From the NCBI GenBank assembly GCA_013812465.1, contig JACCTK010000093.1:1-8503 (forward strand): a stretch of 8,503 nucleotides of DNA, written 5' to 3'. This stretch comes from Actinomycetota bacterium (GTDB lineage Bacteria > Actinomycetota > Thermoleophilia > Gaiellales > Gaiellaceae). A model generated the notes under the pieces. It was not told the DNA's origin. It saw only the letters and a program-made list of their open reading frames with translations, and searched no databases. A program made the translations under genes and the position numbers. How positions within the stretch are numbered: the first letter of the stretch is position 1; each line of letters opens with the position of its first letter. Of this stretch, positions 6,439 through 8,503 are shown piece by piece.

Positions 6439-7593
6439 GTGAATACGCGCGACGAAGACATCCTCGACTTCGACTTCTTCGGCGAGGAGGAGCCGCCGTC
6501 GTGGGAGGATCCGCCCGAACGGGGTCCCGGCCCACCGCGCGACCGAGGCCCGCGCGGACGCGGGCCACGCTTTCGTTCCCCGGGCAATCTGACGCCGCTC
6601 CTCCGCCTCGTGGGGCTGATCGCGCTTGCCATCCTCATCGTGGTGCTGCTCGCCGTATGGGTCGAGGGTTGCTCGAGCGACCGGAAGACCGACCGCTACC
6701 GCGACTACTCGACCGAGATCGGTGCGATCGGAAACGCGTCCGCGCGTCTCGGTCAGCAGCTCGCGACGACCCTGACCACGCCGGGCCAGAGGCTCGAGGA
6801 CCTGGACGCGAAGCTCGCCGGCTTCGTCCAGACGGCCGAGAACCAGATGCAGACCGCTGACGAGCTCGGGTCTCCGGGGCCGCTGCACGACGCCCACGAG
6901 GGAGCGGTCGAAGCGCTCCGGTTCCGTGTGAACGGGCTGCGCGGGCTGCAGACGGCGTTTCAGCAGACCGCGGACGCCACCGACGCCGCGGTCGCGGGCC
7001 TCGAGCTCTCCACCCAGGCGCAGCGCCTGCTTGCGAGCGACGTGATCTGGTCGGACTCGTTTCGGGCGCCCGGCGGGGAGGCGCTCGTGTCGGAAGGGGT
7101 CGAGGGGATCGAGCTTCCAACGTCCGAGTTCGTCGCCGACGGCGATCTCGTGACCCCTGGGAATCTGGCGGCCACGTGGACGCGCATCCAGGGCGCCGCG
7201 GACGGTGGCACCCCGTCCGGCCTGCATGGCAACGGGATCGCGTACGTCAGAGCGCTCCCGAGCGGCCAGAACCTCTCGGCAGAGACCGAGACCACGATTC
7301 TCGTCACCGACGAGCTCGCCTTCGAGGTCGGCGTCGAGGACACCGGCGACAGCCAGGAGGTCCGGCTCACGGTCACGCTCACGATTCCGAAGGATCCCGA
7401 TCCGATCGTTCAGACCAAGACGATCCCGCTGATCGATCCGGGAGAGACCAAGGCAGTGACCTTCCAGATCGGCGCGCTCGTGCCGTTCGGCGAGCAGATC
7501 TCTCTCAGGGTCGACGTCGACCCAGTGCAGGGTGAGACGAATACGGCCAACAACACGGCCGAGTACCCGGTCATCTTCTCGCTCAGCGCTTGA
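6439..7593 (+). CDS. Single-pass membrane protein with C-terminal CARDB-like domain, function unknown
   Basis: I do not recognise a named gene. The 384-residue product starts at GTG 6439. Residues 1-25 are acidic and aromatic (RDEDILDFDFFGEEE), and 26-50 form a Pro/Gly/Arg-rich basic segment. One strong membrane helix lies at about 54-75. With the basic residues on the N-terminal side, the tail should be cytoplasmic and the rest outside. Residues 80-205 are mostly predicted helical, rich in Ala, Leu, Gln and Glu, and may form a coiled coil. Residues 206-290 are mixed. The end (about 290-383) resembles a CARDB-type Ig-like fold, with VEDTGDSQEVRLTVTLTI, then IDPGETKAVTFQI, and finally NTANNTAEYPVIF, the usual finish of such domains. 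These folds often bind other proteins or surfaces. A VEGC at residues 75-78 follows the helix but is a poor lipobox. The stop overlaps the next start (TTGA), so the two proteins are probably made together. An envelope role is inference. Confidence 0.85.
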   Translation: MNTRDEDILDFDFFGEEEPPSWEDPPERGPGPPRDRGPRGRGPRFRSPGNLTPLLRLVGLIALAILIVVLLAVWVEGCSSDRKTDRYRDYSTEIGAIGNASARLGQQLATTLTTPGQRLEDLDAKLAGFVQTAENQMQTADELGSPGPLHDAHEGAVEALRFRVNGLRGLQTAFQQTADATDAAVAGLELSTQAQRLLASDVIWSDSFRAPGGEALVSEGVEGIELPTSEFVADGDLVTPGNLAATWTRIQGAADGGTPSGLHGNGIAYVRALPSGQNLSAETETTILVTDELAFEVGVEDTGDSQEVRLTVTLTIPKDPDPIVQTKTIPLIDPGETKAVTFQIGALVPFGEQISLRVDVDPVQGETNTANNTAEYPVIFSLSA

Positions 7594-8060
7594 CCGCGTC
7601 TCTCGCGGTGGCGATAGCGGCATGCGCTATCGCAGCGCTTGCGCTGGTCAGCGGGCTCCTGCTCAGGCGGCGGCTCTCCCGCGTCGAGGCCGGCCAGGCG
7701 GTGGTCCTCGGCAGCGGGCGGGGCGACTTCGTCGACTTCGCGGTCTCCCTGCAAGGGCGTATCGACGATCTACATCGTGCAGTCGATGAGGTGGCGACGG
7801 GTCTCTCCCGTGTCGACCGGCGGGTGGACGGCTCGGTGACCAACACCGCGGTCGTCCGCTACGACGCGTACGAGGGCACGGGGGGCCGGCAGTCAGCGTC
7901 GGTGGCCTTACTCGACGCGACCCGCACGGGCACGATCGTGACCGCCATCCAAGGCCGCGACTACGCGCGGATCTACGTCAAGGACCTCGACCGCGGACGG
8001 TCGTCGGTCGCGCTCTCGCCCGAAGAGCAGGAAGCGGTCGAGCGCGCGATGTCGAGGTAG
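7590..8060 (+). CDS. DUF4446 family membrane-anchored protein
   Basis: This is a 156-residue protein of the DUF4446 family, whose function is unknown. An N-terminal membrane helix (about 3-25) ends in a basic RRR stop-transfer. Residues 45-80 form a charged helix with coiled-coil character (FVDFAVSLQGRIDDLHRAVDE). The conserved core follows: VVRYDAYEGTGGRQSASVALLD (88-109), then GTIVTAIQGRDYARIYVKDL (114-133), then SPEEQEAVERA at the end. Pattern and length fit the family well. The start is TTG at 7590-7592, overlapping the previous stop as TTGA. A GTG at 7608 is an alternative but would remove part of the membrane helix. No clear Shine-Dalgarno precedes the TTG, consistent with coupled translation. 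The TAG stop is the first three bases of a 24-bp palindrome. Confidence 0.9.
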   Translation: MTASLAVAIAACAIAALALVSGLLLRRRLSRVEAGQAVVLGSGRGDFVDFAVSLQGRIDDLHRAVDEVATGLSRVDRRVDGSVTNTAVVRYDAYEGTGGRQSASVALLDATRTGTIVTAIQGRDYARIYVKDLDRGRSSVALSPEEQEAVERAMSR

Positions 8061-8081
8061 GGCCGGGCATGCCCGGCCCTA
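8058..8081. terminator. Perfect 24-bp palindrome between convergent genes, candidate bidirectional terminator
   Basis: TAGGGCCGGGCA at 8058-8069 is followed directly by its exact reverse complement at 8070-8081. It would fold into a very GC-rich hairpin with no more than a minimal loop. It starts at the stop codon of the DUF4446 gene and ends 3 bases before the stop codon of the opposing HNH gene. Its place between two convergent ends suits a shared terminator. There is no T-tract on either side, so an intrinsic terminator of the classical kind is not shown. A dispersed palindromic repeat is the main alternative. Confidence 0.6.
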
Positions 8082-8084
8082 CGG

Positions 8085-8503
8085 TTACGCGGCGGCCGCT
8101 CCGACACCGGGGAGGTACGTGCGCCAAACCTCTGGGATGGATTCCGTCGTCAGGCGAATGAAGAGCACAGGAGTCGGAGGTCGTGGCGTCGTGCGAAGCC
8201 TCATGCCGGTCTCCTCCAACAGTCGGTCGCCCTTGCTGTGGTTGCAGGGGGCACACGACGCCACGACGTTTTCCCACACGGAGGTGCCGCCACGCGAGCG
8301 CGGGACGACGTGGTCGAGCGTCAGCCGGTTCGAGCCGGATCCGCAGTACGCGCACTCCCAGCCATCCCGGGCGAAGAGCACGCGCCTTGAGATGCGGCGG
8401 GTCACTCCGCGGGGCACACGGACGTACGTTTTCAGTCGGATGACGTTAGGGCGGGCAAGTTCGTTGTCGCCGAACGCAGCGGACGGGCGTGGCTCTCGAG
8501 GAC
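8085..8503 (-). CDS. HNH endonuclease family protein (partial, N-terminus off right edge)
   Basis: This reads leftward from beyond the right edge to a TAA at 8087-8085; 138 residues are visible. The zinc-ribbon/HNH region is clear: CAYC, then LTLDHVVPRSRGGTSVWENVVASC with the DH histidine and the WEN asparagine, then CAPCNHSKGDRLLEE with the second CxxC and the final histidine. That gives both CxxC pairs and the H-N-H residues, so the nuclease fold looks intact. The frame continues upstream of the GTG at 8417 to the window edge and encodes LARPNVIRLKTYVRVPRGV. That segment is typical just before the HNH core in the widespread longer actinobacterial family, so the true start is outside the window. 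This family occurs as a single housekeeping-like gene of unclear role in many actinobacteria. Nothing here ties it to a phage, intron or restriction system. Confidence 0.9.
   Translation of the reverse strand, partial: PREPRPSAAFGDNELARPNVIRLKTYVRVPRGVTRRISRRVLFARDGWECAYCGSGSNRLTLDHVVPRSRGGTSVWENVVASCAPCNHSKGDRLLEETGMRLRTTPRPPTPVLFIRLTTESIPEVWRTYLPGVGAAAA

Noticed and set aside
6661..6675. VEGC at residues 75-78 of the CARDB-like protein as a lipoprotein box
   Set aside because: The cysteine follows a 50-residue cytoplasmic tail and a long helix, and Glu two residues before the cysteine does not fit a lipobox.
6337..7623. 428-codon minus-strand open frame opposite the CARDB-like gene
   Set aside because: The plus-strand product has a coherent tail, helix and Ig-like domain and a coupled downstream gene, while this one is Arg/Asp/Glu-rich without a domain.
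8085..8417. HNH gene as a complete 110-residue protein starting at GTG 8417
   Set aside because: The same frame runs open to the window edge and encodes the conserved segment that precedes the HNH core in this family, so the gene is partial.
1..8503. tRNA, rRNA, CRISPR, insertion sequence or phage features
   Set aside because: No cloverleaf, direct-repeat array, transposase motif or terminal repeats were seen, and genes fill nearly all of the window.

Overview
The window looks like a chromosomal segment from a high-GC actinobacterium. Base composition is roughly two-thirds G+C by eye, with strong G/C preference at third codon positions. The core is the actinobacterial cell-wall and phosphosignalling operon fhaA-fhaB-pstP-rodA-pbpA. 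The kinase that heads it, together with the CARDB-like, DUF4446 and HNH genes, suggests a deep-branching class such as Thermoleophilia rather than a mycobacterium or streptomycete. The class-level guess is inference.

Positions 1-6293, minus strand: a tightly packed operon, read right to left. It starts with a Ser/Thr kinase that has an unusual polytopic C-terminus (6293-4674). FhaA follows (DUF3662 + FHA, 4648-3857), then FhaB (membrane anchor + FHA, 3860-3375), the PP2C phosphatase PstP (3378-2431), the SEDS glycosyltransferase RodA (2434-1133) and the class B penicillin-binding protein PbpA (1136 to beyond the left edge). From fhaA to pbpA every junction is a 4-base GTGA or ATGA stop/start overlap, so translation is probably coupled. 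The kinase would phosphorylate targets, the two FHA proteins would read phosphothreonine, PstP would reverse the marks, and RodA/PbpA would polymerise and crosslink peptidoglycan under that control. A PASTA kinase (pknB) would be expected past the left edge but is not visible.

Positions 6294-6438: a 145-base divergent intergenic region.

Positions 6439-8060, plus strand: two membrane-anchored proteins of unknown function joined by a TTGA overlap. The first has an acidic then Pro/Arg/Gly-rich cytoplasmic tail, one transmembrane helix and a C-terminal CARDB-like domain. The second is a DUF4446 protein. Their position back-to-back with the wall operon suggests an envelope role, but nothing in the sequence proves it.

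Positions 8058-8081: a perfect 24-bp palindrome between convergent genes. It begins with the DUF4446 stop codon and is a candidate bidirectional terminator or dispersed repeat. Positions 8085-8503, minus strand: the C-terminal part of an HNH endonuclease-family gene whose start lies beyond the right edge.

No tRNA, rRNA, CRISPR, insertion sequence or attachment site was seen. Most of the window is a recognisable conserved locus. The parts least explained by known families are the polytopic kinase tail, the CARDB/DUF4446 pair and the palindrome.
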